From: Clitopilus passeckerianus
Taxonomy: Eukaryota; Basidiomycota; Agaricomycetes; Agaricales; Entolomataceae
NCBI GenBank assembly: GCA_944990035.1
Contig: CALYLX010000145.1
Location: 744,001-808,000 of the forward strand
DNA: 64,000 nt
Reading direction: 5' to 3'
The translations under genes and the position numbers were made by a program. Shown here piece after piece: positions 12,328 through 24,139 of the stretch. A model generated the notes under the pieces. The model saw only the letters and a list, made by a program, of their open reading frames with translations. It searched no databases and was not told where the DNA came from. Position 1 is the first letter of the stretch; each line of letters opens with the position of its first letter.

Positions 12328-14212
12328 ATGTCAACAATACCGGTGAGGTCATATTCATGTTGAGAACGATGGAGCTGTTACTGACGAGGGCCATTATCAA
12401 TTTAGCCACGTCGTACCACCAGGACTACGCGAGTTTCTGCCCGGGAGAGCGAGAATGCTAACGCGCGACCATCAAGACTACTACGTGCCAAGGCGGGGAC
12501 TGCCACAGAAGCCCCTGCAACGAAGTCAACTGTCACTGGTGGAGCAGCTCTTCTCGCTGCAAGGTCAAAATTGAACGAGGCAGGACCGGCCGAAAAGACC
12601 TCTGCGAAACGGAAACGTGAAGCTTTAGCAGAGGTCAAGTCAACAACAGCAAACGTTCGGAGAGGTCGGGAGAACGAGGTAGCAGCGAAGAAGGCTAAGG
12701 AGAAGAAGGTTGACGACGCGAAGCCAGCAACGAAGGTTGCTGCTTCAAGGGTGCCCGTTCGTGAAGCTCTTCGCGCCGTTGGCGGCGTGAACCAAGCGCG
12801 AGCCCATTCACGGAGCGCCAGCGTCAGTACTACTGCGAGTGATGCACCTCAGGCGAAGAAAACCAAGGTCGTTACAGGCAAAGTCACAGTGAAAAAGGAG
12901 AGCATCGTCGAACCCTCTTCGCGTCGCCCCACTGTTTTCACAAAGCAGCCCCCCGCGAAGGCTGAAGAGCCTGGTGACCTAGAGGATACTCGTGCCACGA
13001 AGAAAGGTCGTTTGGACGTCGTTACCGAAGCTACAGGTTCGACCCGTCATCGGGACGACTCAAAGGTCGAAGAGGAACGCGTTGCTGCTGAGCTTCAAGA
13101 AGTCGCTGAACCTGAACAGACAAAGGCTGCCGAACCCCAGGAGCGCTGGGACGACCTAGACGCTGCCGACTGGGATGACCCTGCATCTGTCAGTGAATAT
13201 GTTGCAGAAGTGTGTATATATCTCAGAGAAGTCGAGGTACGAATGATTTTGTTGCGATATATTGAAACCAACTAATGACTTTTATCCAGCTCCAAACCCT
13301 GCCAAACGGAAAATACATGGATCATCAACGCGAACTTGACTGGGAAAAACGGGGTGTCCTTGTTGACTGGATTCTTCAGGTCCACGCAAAATTCGGCCTT
13401 CTACAGGAAACCCTCTTCCTGTTCACTAATATTCTCGACCGATTCCTGTCGGCTCGCTCCGTCGACCTCCTCAAGCTTCAACTCGTCGGCATCACCGCCT
13501 TCTTTATCGCAGCAAAATACGAGGAGACTTATGCTCCGTCCGTTAACGAAATCGCCTACCTGGCGGAAAACGCGTACACTGTCGAGGAGATCCTCAAAGC
13601 AGAGAGGTACATGCTCAAGACGCTCGGTTGGGATCTACGATACCCTGGACCTATGACATGGCTCCGACGTGGTAGCAAGGCGGATGAATGTGATGTACAG
13701 GCTAGGACAGTCGCCAAGTACCTCATCGAAATTGGTTGCTTGGAATGGCGTCTTGTTGGCACCGCCCCATCGATGCTTGCTGCAGCTGCCATGTGGCTTG
13801 CTCGATTGACCCTCGGTCGTGAGGACTGGGTGAGAGTCAATTGCTGTTTCCTCGGTTAATCAAAGCTCACACTTGCCCCGTAGACACCTAACTTGGAGCA
13901 CTACATGACATATTCTGAGGAGGAACTGTTGCCCACCGTTAACATTATGGTCAACTACATTCTTATTGAAGCCATTCCTCACGAATCGCTTTACAAGAAG
14001 TACGCCCATAAGCGTTACATGAAGGTAGGAATTATGTTATTAAACCTGAACATCTGCTGATCCCCCCACAGTGCAGCGTCTTTATGAGGCAATGGGCCTT
14101 GGAACGGTGGCCTGAAAACTCCACTGTCGACCTGGAATCCGATGTCGCCGCGCTCAAGCAAGAAGTTGTTTTAGCGCGCCAGATGGCCAAGGCCGAGGAA
14201 GGTGATGAATAG
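12328..14212 (+). CDS. B-type mitotic cyclin
   Basis: This protein is the regulatory subunit of Cdk1 and drives entry into mitosis. Five exons: 12328-12342, 12406-13236, 13290-13829, 13885-14024 and 14072-14212. Exon 1 encodes only MSTIP and joins PRRTTRTTR in exon 2. The N-terminal third is basic and low in complexity, with an RxxL (RSKLNEAG) as a possible destruction box. The cyclin box starts in exon 3 with KRGVLVDWILQVHAKFGLLQ, the MRAIL-equivalent helix that binds the kinase. The C-terminal cyclin fold continues with YLIEIGCLEWRLVGTAPSM and HYMTYSEEELLP. The length and order match fungal Clb2/NIME/Cdc13-type cyclins. The gene appears complete. Confidence 0.93.
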
Positions 14213-15025
14213 TGGCTCCCAGTCCCCACTCTGCATCGCTTGGTCTAGAACCTTAAGTTATATGCTTAAATTGTCCATATTCTCCGTCATGACACTCCGT
14301 ACCTCACAGTTATCTCTTTCATGGTTTTCTTCATACGCACGCATGTTTTCATTACGTATCTTCAATCCTGTCCCATTTCAACCATAAATTAGTTACCCTC
14401 CCACAATTTCTGTAGCACCATTGATGTAATCTTCTGCAAATCTGAAAGCGTAATGTAGTCGAGAAACCTCGCTTTCGACTCTTTGAGATCTCTGCTTGGT
14501 GACTTCCTGGTGACATTGACAGTTGGACAGTGTTGATAACCGAGATACATCGGAAGTCTGGAAAATGATCTACTCGACTTTCACATGCTCCCCTCCACAG
14601 CACCACTATATCAGTGTGGTCTCTAGATGATTATGTATCGTGGGGAAAGGTCTGAACTCAAGCCACACCAACGTCAAGAGTTTGGAGCGGATTACCGCTG
14701 TAAATTGTGCTTTGGTTTGATCTTACTGACGATCTTTTATTCCTTGGATTTTCGTTCGGCTGTGCTCTTAAACGTTGGACCGCAGGTTCCACATTGACAC
14801 CTATTGACACTGCTTCCATTGGATGTGCCTCCGCTGCTGGACACGTGGAACGTCAGCAGGCCATGGACTCTCATTGATATGAGGGCAGATCACGGTCGAC
14901 CCGTACATACAGACAACCAAAGCTACATGAATTGCATCCGTTGGTCCTTCCCCACCTCTATCAGCCCTCTCTGACCCGTCTCTACGACTACCAACTCTAA
15001 CTCTCGGATTGTCCTGACTGGGTCT
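14213..15025. other. 3' flank of cyclin B and promoter of the P450
   Basis: No gene was recognised. Both neighbours run rightward. This marks the left border of the apparent peptide cluster. Confidence 0.4.
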
Positions 15026-16982
15026 ATGATTGTAAACCTAGAGGAGTGTTTGAGAAAGGGCTCTCCCATTCCATGGACCGTCCTTGCCCTTGCTTCGAGT
15101 GCGATCCTATACTACTACAGATCACCTTTATCGCGACTATCGCCACCTCCTGGCCCTAAGCCCAAGCTACTCTCAGGTAACGTACACCAACTACCCACAA
15201 CAGAATCTTGGAAGGTCTACAAGGAATGGGCGGAAACGTACGGTATGGCGAACTTCAACATACTTCAGCATATGCATTACTGACCGATAGTCAAATCGAT
15301 TCAGGACCTGTTGTATCCTTCCGAATTTTTAATCGTCGGGTGATTGTCCTCAACACCTACAAAGCCGCCACCGAGCTTCTCGATGGACGGTCCAACCTGT
15401 ATTCCGATCGACCCCAGGCCTGGATGCTGAAAGAGGTCGTTGGACGGAAGTTTGCAGTATTCAACATTTCATCCCATCATACTAGATTCAAGAAATACCG
15501 AAAGGTTTTGCACACTGGCCTTAACACCAGGGCCGTTCAAGAATATTACCCACTCTTTAAACAAGAGGCCCAAGCCCTTCTCAAAAGGTTGTCGGATACA
15601 CCAGAACAGTTCATAAGACATCTAAGGCAGTAAGTGGCGTTGTAACCTCGGTGCCTCGGCGATTGACAATTTCCAGAAACGCTGGTGCGATAATTCTCAA
15701 ACTCGCGTATGGATGGTCGGTCGAGCGCTCGGATGACCCATTCGTGGTCGCTGCAGAGGAAGTGGTGAAGTTGCAGGTCCGAATCTCCAAGCCTGGGCAA
15801 TGGCTCGTTGAATTCTTACCCTTTCGTGAGTGACCAAGCCTTGTCATTTCTTTCACTACTATACTCATGCATATCATTTGCAAGTCCGATTCGTGCCTTC
15901 TTGGTTGCCTGGTGCTGGCTGGAAGAGGCAAGCAAAAGGATTCCGAACAACAATGGAAACAATTGACCGACAAGGGTTCGAATGGACGAAAGAACAAATC
16001 GTAAACCTTTATGGTCCTCCTCCCTTTGTCCATTCCTCAGTAATCCATCCTTAGGCATCCGGCTCCTACGTCCCATCATTTACCTCACACCATCTTCAAC
16101 CCGATGATGGCCATATACCCGATGCAGAAGAAGAGGATATAATCAAATGGTGCAGCTCTGCATTATACGCCGGCGGTGCGGATACCGTAAGTTGTCGCCT
16201 GTTCGTTTCACCAACGCGATCTCAAATACACAGACTGTTGGAATCATGACCGCATTCTTCGCTGCCATGGCTCTGTATCCAAAGGTACAACGCGAAGCAC
16301 AAGAAGAGGTGAATAGAGTCATTGGTGCTGGAGAACTCGACCAAGACGCAGAGCAAGATCTGCCTTACATCTGTGCACTTATCAAAGAGGCCTTGAGGTG
16401 GGGCCATCCTGTACCTCTCGGTGAGCTCATGATTGTTCTCCATCCACTTACCAGACCCTAATAAGTCCCATATAGGGCTTCCGCACAGCGTCATCCAAGA
16501 CGATGAGTTCATGGGATATCGTATTACCCAGGGAGCTACAATCCTTGCCAATATTTGGGCCATAGCACACGATGAAGATGTTTACCCCGATCCTTTTACC
16601 TTTAATCCTCAGCGATTTCTCGGGCCAAATCCTCAGCTTGACCCCAAGAAGTGGGTATTTGGTTTTGGACGTCGAGTTTGTCCTGGTGCGTGAATACATA
16701 TTCTCCACGCCTCGCGTTTGCTACATCTCATGTTGAATAGGTGCACTGTTCGCCGAGAAATCCATTCTTACCAGCGTCGTCGCGGTCCTGAGAACATACG
16801 TCGTTCTCAAACCATTGGACGCTAATGGACATGAAGTAACGCCCACACTTGAATATACAACTGGCGTGACAAGGTCAGTTTGCTTGATTCGTGCAATCTG
16901 AAAATACTGACAATGATAACGCAGTCACATCAAGCCATTTCCCTGCCGCTTGGTTAGGCGTGCAATGGTGGTCAATATCTGA
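15026..16982 (+). CDS. Cytochrome P450 monooxygenase
   Basis: This is a membrane-anchored heme monooxygenase of the O-methylsterigmatocystin-oxidoreductase-like type that is frequent in mushrooms. The start at 15026 is followed by a hydrophobic anchor (TVLALASSAILYYY) and a proline hinge (SPPPGPKP). Spliced exons then show YGPVVSFRIFNRRVIVL, an I-helix containing YAGGADT, the K-helix ExxR (KEALRWG), the PERF-type segment FNPQRFLG and the heme loop FGFGRRVCPG. An intron falls right after the heme loop. The last short exon ends at 16982 after SHIKPFPCRL. At least eight introns are present, and all hallmark residues are intact. It sits beside a UstYa-family oxidase and four repeat-peptide precursors, so a tailoring role on those peptides is possible but unproven. 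Confidence 0.92.
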
Positions 16983-17231
16983 GGCACATCTTTGTTGCAT
17001 CGTTCTGTATACCTCACGGAAGGGTGAAAAGTCTTCGCATGATGCTGGCTGCTTCGATGTATATATTATAGTCATCATATCGTCCACTCGAGATGTATTT
17101 AGTACTCATGAGGCTCTTTCAGCTGACGAACAGAGCTAAACTACATTTGAACCCGATGCTAGGTCCCAATATTTTCCCATTGTTAAATATTAATTGAGAT
17201 TCATAACTTTCAAGTTGGCTAGAATACCCGT
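16983..17231. terminator. Convergent 3' ends of the P450 and the UstYa-like gene
   Basis: This AT-rich gap holds the 3' ends of two converging genes. A poly(A) signal-like AT stretch lies near 17165-17195. Confidence 0.3.
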
Positions 17232-18280
17232 CTACTTGCCTACGTAATTCGTAGGTAAGCTTACGGCGTCCTGGACATTGTGGATAGCGGGAGGCCAGGG
17301 AATATCATCCTCGACATATTGATGAGGAGTAATCCATTCCTTCAATTTCCTCTCTATGGCCCAGTCTCGGATCTTATCGAAATTGACGCAGGTGTGTGGT
17401 GCGGACAACTGTGGTCGGACAACCTTATCCCTAGGGTCCCACTTCCAGGCCATGGTGGAAACGTCCGCATGGCACCTGAAATACATTTAGCAACGACTAC
17501 ACGGAAAACCGGGACAAAGACTCACATGATGTATTGACGGATTGAATCAATGCAATGAGAGATATGGAGTTGGCTCAAGGAGTCCCAGTCGTAATTATAA
17601 TGTTCCTTGTTGACAGCTTGACGGACTTCATCCTAAGTACCTGGTTAGCACCTGCAGCCGATAGACTCATGTAAACGGGCGAACCAGGCAATGCAACTGG
17701 TGGAAAACGTCCAGAGCGGTGATGTAGTACCCTGGATCATCCAGAATTGGCCATGTTTTATTGACAAGCCTAGCGGCCTGCTCGTGCGGAATCCTGACTC
17801 GAGCATCTGTAGGAGCCTTAGTCGAAGCCTACCGGTTGAGATTGAGTGCACTGACGATCGTGGTACAAGTCTTTCCAAGCTTGATCAGCTTCGGGAGTAA
17901 GCTCTTGATAAACAGTTTGAACAATGAAGCCGTCATCGAAAACTTTGACTTCTTCCTCAAGAACCTCATTGGCTGGGGCTGTCAAGACCATCAGTATCGA
18001 GGAGCCTCCGAACGGCGTGTGGGTCAAACTCACAGTACCACAGAGGTTCGTGTAAGGAGCGCTTCTGATTCGAGACAGCAGCGGAATCTTGTTGTAGTTT
18101 TGCAAGGACCAGAACGGCGATAACGATTGTCTGGAACAGAATCCCGATCGTGAAGAGCCAGTCACGACGAGAGAGCTTCGGTGTGCGGCGTGTCGACCTA
18201 GCTGGGAGGATTGGACTCCCAAGGTCAGAGTTGCTCTCATCCGCCATGAGAGGCATGTAATCGGCGGAACTCTTGCTCAT
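17232..18280 (-). CDS. UstYa/DUF3328-family oxidase
   Basis: UstYa-family proteins are metal-dependent oxidases. In ustiloxin, phomopsin, asperipin and victorin biosynthesis they act on ribosomal peptide cores, for example in oxidative macrocyclisation. The spliced protein is about 280 residues. A cytosolic N-terminus of about 40 residues precedes one membrane helix (about 41-62, WLFTIGILFQTIVIAVLVLA). The family lead LWYSPANEV follows, then the two signature HxxHC motifs: HQLHC (about 159-163, in LDVFHQLHCL) and HISHC (about 187-191). After these come CHADVSTMAWKW and HTCVNFDKIRDWA, also typical of the family. About five introns of roughly 50 bp are required; the one before HARVRIPHEQ is 49 bp with a CTAAG branch site. 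Both catalytic motifs are intact. It runs leftward, away from the first precursor gene. Confidence 0.93.
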
Positions 18281-19605
18281 TTCGAAAGCAAAAGAAAGTT
18301 ACAAACAGGGGTGCTGGTTGAGACTGTCAGGGGAACCTTTTGCCCACATTAATAGCCTCAGCCTGGCACATAGTTCGGACATTTAGTCGTCACCTCCCAT
18401 CAAGATTCCAAGCCTGGATCTGTCTAGTAGCCTTTGACATGTTCTGGTGGTGGAGAGGTATGATAACACCAGGTAGACTCCCATCCTGCATGCTGTCCCG
18501 GCCGTAACCAAGGCGAGTCGGACGTCAGTGAACTGTGGACGGATTGGGATACCGAAGTTCTTCCCCATTCGGACACCCGATAAGATGATCTCCGTGATCT
18601 AGGTGGGGCATCTTTGATAACCTGTTTCGCGCCTTTAAGCTTTATCCTCCATGGTCATTCTCAATCCGACAGCGGAAAGGGGCTCATATGACTTGGATTA
18701 GACACGAACAGATGACCACGGGGCCTGACTCAAAATCAGGTAACTATTAAGTTTCACGACTACTTGGATTTTTATGTTATCTGAGAATGTTTTCTCTCCC
18801 GCGCCCGGCTACTTCCCGATCAGCTGAGGCCAGATATAAATTTCAGGAGATTAATGGCTGGAAGGTTCCCTTGCATGCGGAAGCCGTCAGGATAATCACT
18901 TACGAATGTAACGTACCTTTTATTTGACAGCGGGTGTGGCCACGGCCATGTTGTTCTCTGGACAAAACTTGAATGAATAAATCTGTCACTGTTCACAGAT
19001 GACAGCAGCATTACCGATTACCCTCTAGTAATGGCCTAAAAATACCGCACTCAAGCACCAAGTGCCATTCGGCGGGTGGAGGTTACGTTGGCAGCTTGCG
19101 GATTGGATTGCCCAAGTCGAGCGTTGCCGAATCACGGCATTAGCCACATCAATCTGTCTGTGGACCTAGCCCGTATTTTCACTTGTATCTCTTTATGCGC
19201 AACTTGATCGGCTTTCTAGCAATTGTCAAATCCTGGTACAAGTCTTCCCCTCGTTCACGAGCTCAACACCGGCAATTACTTGTGCCTACTAGCAAAAAAC
19301 AGAAACAACAAGGCATCCCTCCCTTTACGATGAGTGCCGGATACAATATCCATAACTCACCATTTGAAAAGAAACTGCTAACGCCTGAGTTTTTCTATTC
19401 TTATCTTTTGACTCCTAGATCACACGCTCGTCTGACATGAATACAAGAGCCTTCAACGTCATGACCAACCGCAAGAAATCTGCCTCGCCGCTTATGCGGA
19501 ACTCACCAATCCAACACCTTATCATTGCCTATGTTCTGTCACAAGTCGACCTAGGGTTTAGCTGATTCAGGTAGAGGCCTGAGTCTGAATGGTCCTCTGA
19601 CGGAT
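18281..19605. other. Intergenic region between the UstYa-like gene and precursor A
   Basis: No gene was recognised. It contains the UstYa-like promoter on the left. The stretch near 18880-18960 shows weak similarity to 21090-21220, both including a TTTGACAGCG block, which suggests duplicated flanking DNA. Confidence 0.35.
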
Positions 19606-19632
19606 AGCCTCGGGTGTTGACGTTCATGAAGG
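19606..19632 (+). promoter_or_regulatory. Conserved cluster promoter element, precursor A copy
   Basis: A 27-bp block begins AGCCTCGGGT and ends CATGAAGG. It recurs upstream of all four precursor genes at 150-205 bp before the ATG, which suggests a shared transcription-factor site. Confidence 0.6.
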
Positions 19633-19737
19633 TTTCATGTGCTCCCCGTCGTTCTAATTCAATGGGAGCACCAACGTGAGTATTGTGCATGTTCAGGCAT
19701 TCCGAAGATAAAGCGCCCTGGTTTCAGCAGACTCGAG

Positions 19738-19744
19738 TATAAAA
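19738..19744 (+). promoter_or_regulatory. TATA box of precursor A
   Basis: TATAAAA lies 62 bp before the start codon. All four precursor genes have a TATA box 61-67 bp upstream of ATG. Confidence 0.7.
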
Positions 19745-19805
19745 GGTGGCCATCTTCAAGCAGACTGCTTCAACAAATCTTTATTGCTACTACTTTCTTC
19801 TTGAA

Positions 19806-20358
19806 ATGAAGGTCTCAATCTCTGCCAGTCTCTTCACTGCTCTCTTTGTCTGCGTTCATTCAGCGCCAGTCGCCACTCCCGGCGAGCGGGCCGGGGATGG
19901 TGTCTTCGCAAAGTTCTTGTGGAGCGTGTCTGAGGTATAAACCAGAGTCCCTTCAGCATATATAGTGTTCTGATTCAGTTTAATCAGAGGTCTGAACTGC
20001 CTCGTGAGGTAGAAACAAGTCTCTTCCCAAAATTCGTCTGGAGCAGAAAAGGCGCTGCGGACACTGAAGTATGATTATACTCGATTTCGTCGCATATAAT
20101 GTTTAAACCCCGGTTCACAGGTCGACAAGACGACTGAGCTCCCTCGCGACGTAGAGACGAGCCTCTTCCCAAAGTTCGTGTGGAGTAGGAAAGGCGCTGC
20201 CGACGATGGGGTATGATACGAGTCCCTCTCCATGCATACGATGTTCTGATCAAGGTCGATAGGCCAACAAGAGCGCTGAACTCCCTCGTGACGTAAATAC
20301 CAGTCTTTTCCCGAAGTTCGTCTGGAGCAGGAAGGGGGCTGCAGGTGCCGATGTATAA
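19806..20358 (+). CDS. Repeat-peptide precursor A (secreted, UstYa-associated)
   Basis: Four phase-0 exons: 19806-19934, 19988-20068, 20121-20210 and 20272-20358 (127 aa). Exon 1 encodes a signal peptide (MKVSISASLFTALFVCVHSA) plus PVATP and a first core, VFAKFLW. Exons 2-4 are near-copies of one unit, LPR(D/E)VxTSLFPKFVWSRKGAAD. Unlike the other three precursors, exons here do not start with Lys-Arg. Possible processing sites are Pro-Arg before the unit and Arg-Lys after the Trp. The mature region has no cysteine. An alternative acceptor at the start of exon 4 (just after 20254) would shift the frame, so the one ending at 20271 was chosen. No known family was recognised. The role as a precursor is inferred from the signal peptide, repeats and neighbourhood. 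Confidence 0.82.
19988..20358 (+). repeat. Tandem exon-intron repeat, precursor A
   Basis: Three copies of an exon plus part of its intron start at 19988, 20121 and 20272 (steps of 133 and 151 bp). The exons are strongly similar at DNA level across the SLFPKFVWSRKGAAD stretch. Confidence 0.8.
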
Positions 20359-22699
20359 GTTCGGAACTATGCGACGAAGTAGTAGATATCATTATCGTCT
20401 AGTAGCCTACTTATCAGCTTTGTCCCGACATGTTCTGGTGGTTCACCTCGTACCCAAATAGACAGAAAAAGACAGAAAAACTAAGTATGTTTTCAGTTAA
20501 TAGCTCTCTAGACTGTGTAACCCCCGGTTTGAGACTCCCAAACACTTGCAGAGAGAAGGAAGCCTGGGACTGAAGTCACCGAGAGTATCAACAGATTCTT
20601 TATACATATTATATTTAAGCTGCTTTTCGAAGTTGCAGGGCAAGTAGTTGGCCTAACTCTGTATTCGACACCTGCGCATATTTTTTGCAATTATTGCGAC
20701 CTGTATATAGTCTCGTTCATCGTGGTGTCTAGATCGTTGGTCTCTAATTTGCCCCCATCCGAAGCTCCGGACATTCGTGTATGAACCAGAGCACAAACAA
20801 CGAGACCTAAGGTGCGACACCGGTCGAAAACGTTCCATAGGGACTGTTCTACATTTGGTTCAAACTTTGGATGTAGCTTGGCCTTTCTGAGAACATAAAT
20901 CTGCACACGAATCTATAGCCATATTTTCCTCTTATCGAGGAGTACGTTTGCTGAGGGTCCTAGACATTTTCATCGGGGCAAAGCAACCAGCCAGATCGCA
21001 TTGATGGGTTTGGACAGAGAATTGCATGGGGAAGCACCTGAGGGAGGGGATCTGCCGATTTCGGAAGAAAACAGAGGTTACAAGGGTTCCCTTTGCAGCC
21101 CCGTTCGCCGAGATAATCACTCACAGGTCCAAGGTGTATTCTAGCACATGGGGAGAATAGCATCCGAGCCTTGTCAAACTTTACCCTGAATGTATTTGAC
21201 AGCGAGCGTTTACGCACCGATGTCATTTTCTCCACCTAAATGCGCAAATATGTCCGCCCAGGCTTGACACTCTACCGAGTTCCCGAAACGGTCAGGCACA
21301 ATGGTCCAGAAACTTTACATCGGAAGAAGTGCAAGCACGACGAGGAAGAGCACCTAGGGACTTTGGCAGTCGACTTGCAGTGTCTATGAACTAGACCATG
21401 TGCAGATGAGAGATATGAAAATGCGGCATATGTGACTAGAATGAAGCGCAACCGTTGCACCGGGGGCATAGCCGCGAATTTGGCCAGCACAACGTCACCG
21501 AGTTGGCATATCCAGTCTTTGGATTGCGAAACCGATGCGAAATGGTATCTGTCAGGCACCGATTGCAGGCAGATACCTGACTGACTGCTGTGGGGATCTC
21601 CAGTTGCAAAGCTAAGAATAGCTCACCTCGTCCCTGAGATACTGGATTGATCCGCAAGCAGCAACCTAACCGACTTTGCTGATCCGGGGGGCATAAATCG
21701 ATTGGAGTCACCTTGGAATCTAATGTGTAAGTTCTGTTTTACATGGATTGCACCAAAATGTCAAGAGATGCGAACTTTATTGCGCTCTGTATGAGTCTAG
21801 GCTGCTGTTGCATTTTGAGACGCACCGATACAGGAAAGGCTACCATCATGGCATACAATGCATAGATCTTGTGATCTTATGAGGCAGCAAACCACACCGT
21901 CAGGAACAAGTGTCAAATCACCGTGCTGACAGGTGAAAGCCATTTCACCAGCTGAAGTTCGCCAGACGGTCACAAAAGCCAGATCAGATTCCAGTCTAAC
22001 GCAATCAGCCCCACCTTGATATGCGGGTCTGAATTTATCTTCGAGCGCCGAGTGCCAATAAGCATAGCGTGCCAACAGAGGAGTCGAGTCAAAGTTGAAG
22101 GAGAGTCAAGATTCGGAAGAGTCGGACCTTGTTCTGGCCTAATGATGGTGCCGACCGGTAGCATAGCCACACCAACTATTCTCTCACTGAGCTGGTTCGC
22201 TTTTTCATGCGCAATTCTGGTACTGGTCTTCCAGCGCTTCATTGAGCTCGAAAGTCGGCATCGTATGTTACATGTTCATGGCCGGAATCTTGTTTTAACT
22301 ACCCACTTATTAACTGCTATTTTCATCCCTCATTACTGAAAATTTTGACTGTTGGGCCACGGCTCGTTCAAGATGAAAGCCAGCGATTTGTGATTGACAG
22401 GCCTGTCAAAAGCATAGGTCGGCAGCCGTCGCGTTTGTATGCAAATCTCTGAAACAACCACCGTCCCGACCCTCCCACGGACAGTCTGTAAAATCTTATC
22501 TCAATCAGCAGACCTGTCAGCCAAACGCTACAACTACTACGGTCGCAGCTCAAGCACCTGCAAACCATCAGACTCTCGAGTGTCCTGACTATTGGCGATA
22601 CTCCGATACGGCCGTTTGTCTACTGGCAAACAAAGCAGTCGTACTCAAGTTTGTGCGTCATCGATACACTACACATGGTTCTCTCCGATGCTGACAGCT
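20359..22699. other. Intergenic region between precursors A and B
   Basis: No gene was recognised in about 2.3 kb. The part from about 21960 to 22210 resembles 25160-25330 and 28150-28340 (shared blocks such as CAGCCCCAC...ATATGCGGG). The region around 22600-22680 matches 25845-25940 and 28780-28860. It therefore belongs to a duplicated flanking segment that travels with each precursor gene. Confidence 0.5.
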
Positions 22700-22726
22700 A
22701 GCCTCAGGTGCTGGCTTTCATGAAGG
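22700..22726 (+). promoter_or_regulatory. Conserved cluster promoter element, precursor B copy
   Basis: This copy begins AGCCTCAGGT and ends CATGAAGG, preceded by GACAGCT as in the C and D copies. It lies about 147 bp before the ATG. Confidence 0.6.
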
Positions 22727-22805
22727 ATTCCATCAATCCGAGGCACAGCACGCCCCGAACTCAAGCTTGCTGGAGAAAGGGGGCATTATGACGACCGTGC
22801 CTCGC

Positions 22806-22813
22806 TATAAAAA
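22806..22813 (+). promoter_or_regulatory. TATA box of precursor B
   Basis: TATAAAAA lies about 60 bp before the ATG at 22873. Confidence 0.7.
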
Positions 22814-22872
22814 CCGGCCATCTTAAATCACTCCTCTTCAGCAAGTCTCTACTGCTTTATACTCTTCACAAC

Positions 22873-24139
22873 ATGAAGGTCGCACTTTCTGCTACTCTCT
22901 TCGCTACGTACTTTGTCTACGTCCATTCTGCGCCAGTCGCAGCTCCCGCCCAAGACACGAGCCTCTTCCCGAAGTTTGTGTGGAGTGGGAGTGAGAATGC
23001 CCAGGTATGGTCAGATTCCACTTAGTCACAGATGTTGCTGACACGGTTTCGGCTAGAAACGTGCTGAAGAAACGAGCCTCTTCCCGAAGTTCATTTGGAG
23101 CAGGGAAGGAAGTGCAGATGCTGAGGTACGATCAGAGAAGTCTCATCCCCCCGTATGTTATTCTGATCTAGATATACAGATCAAGAAGAGGGGCGTTGAG
23201 CTTGCCCCAAACTTGTGGCAGATTCCTCCAGGCGCTACCAATTGGGAGCGCCGCGCGATACCTGAGGTGATTTCCCCGCTGTAGTTGCCACAATACGTTT
23301 ACTCATTCTTACGTTCGCAGAAACGCGAGAACGCCCAGGTCGCACCTCTATTCGTCTCCGATCCCGATGGTGGTTGGTTTAACTTGAAGGTACATCTCGC
23401 TGTCCATTTCCTTAGTCGAACGATGAGCTCATTCTTGCGATTTTCAGAAACGCGAGAATCCCCAGGTAGCACCTTTATTCGTATCCGACCCCGATGGCGG
23501 TTGGTTCAACTTGAAGGTACATCTCATGGGTCCCTTGTCGTTCACATAGTTCATCTCACCCATACACGCTTAGAAACGCAAGGAAGCCAAAGTCGAGGAA
23601 ATTCCTATATTCTTAGTGGGCCCCGAAACTGACGGCTGGGCTTGGGAGGTAATTTTCCCATTGTCTTTCGCAGTCGAATGCTCATCGATGCATTCCTAGA
23701 AACGCAGGGAAGCAAAAGTGGGAGAAGTACCTTTATTCAATGGAGATGGCGCATGGATTGGGGTAAACTTACGCGTGTCTTTTTCTCTCGCATAGTCGAG
23801 TGCTCATTCGTCCATTCCTAGAAACGCGAGGAAGCAAAAGTAGAGGAGGTACCTTTATTCTATGGAGATAGCGCGTGGCTCGGGATAGAGGTACGCGCCT
23901 CGACGTCTTTGCATAGTCAAATGCTCATTCACACGTTTCCAGAAACGCGAGAACGCGAAAGTTGAGGAAATCCCTCTATTCGAAACTCCTTCCGACTGGG
24001 ACCCCAGAGGGCCCGGAGAGGTATGCGCCTCGTTCCCTTTTGTATAGTCGAGTGCTCATCCGCACATTCCTAGAAACGCGAGGAAGCCAAGGTCGAGGAG
24101 ATACCTTTGTTTGAGGACATATGGCCATCGCCAGAGTAA
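22873..24139 (+). CDS. Kexin-type repeat-peptide precursor B, ten units in ten exons
   Basis: Ten phase-0 exons: 22873-23004, 23057-23125, 23180-23266, 23321-23389, 23448-23516, 23574-23648, 23700-23762, 23822-23890, 23943-24020 and 24074-24139 (258 aa). Exon 1 has a signal peptide (MKVALSATLFATYFVYVHSA) and the first core, SLFPKFVWSG. Every later exon begins with Lys-Arg, except exon 3, which begins IKKR. Cores in order: SLFPKFIWSREG, NLWQIPPGATNW, PLFVSDPDGGWFNL (twice), PIFLVGPETDGWAW, PLFNGDGAWIG, PLFYGDSAWLGIE, PLFETPSDWDPRG and PLFEDIWPSP. Exons 6-10 share the lead EAKVEEIP. There is no cysteine in the mature region. The KR-E-A arrangement recalls yeast alpha-factor processing by Kex2 and a dipeptidyl aminopeptidase. 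The product is presumably secreted peptides, possibly modified by the nearby UstYa-like oxidase and P450. Confidence 0.88.
23574..24139 (+). repeat. Tandem exon-intron repeat, precursor B exons 6-10
   Basis: Five copies of a 121-131 bp unit start at 23574, 23700, 23822, 23943 and 24074. Each is one exon plus one intron. The introns share a CATAGTCGAxTGCTCATTC-like core, so whole exon-intron units were duplicated. Confidence 0.8.

Noticed and set aside
23574..24139. CRISPR-like array of regular repeats
   Set aside because: The repeats are coding exons plus introns with splice sites in a eukaryotic gene, not short identical repeats with unique spacers.
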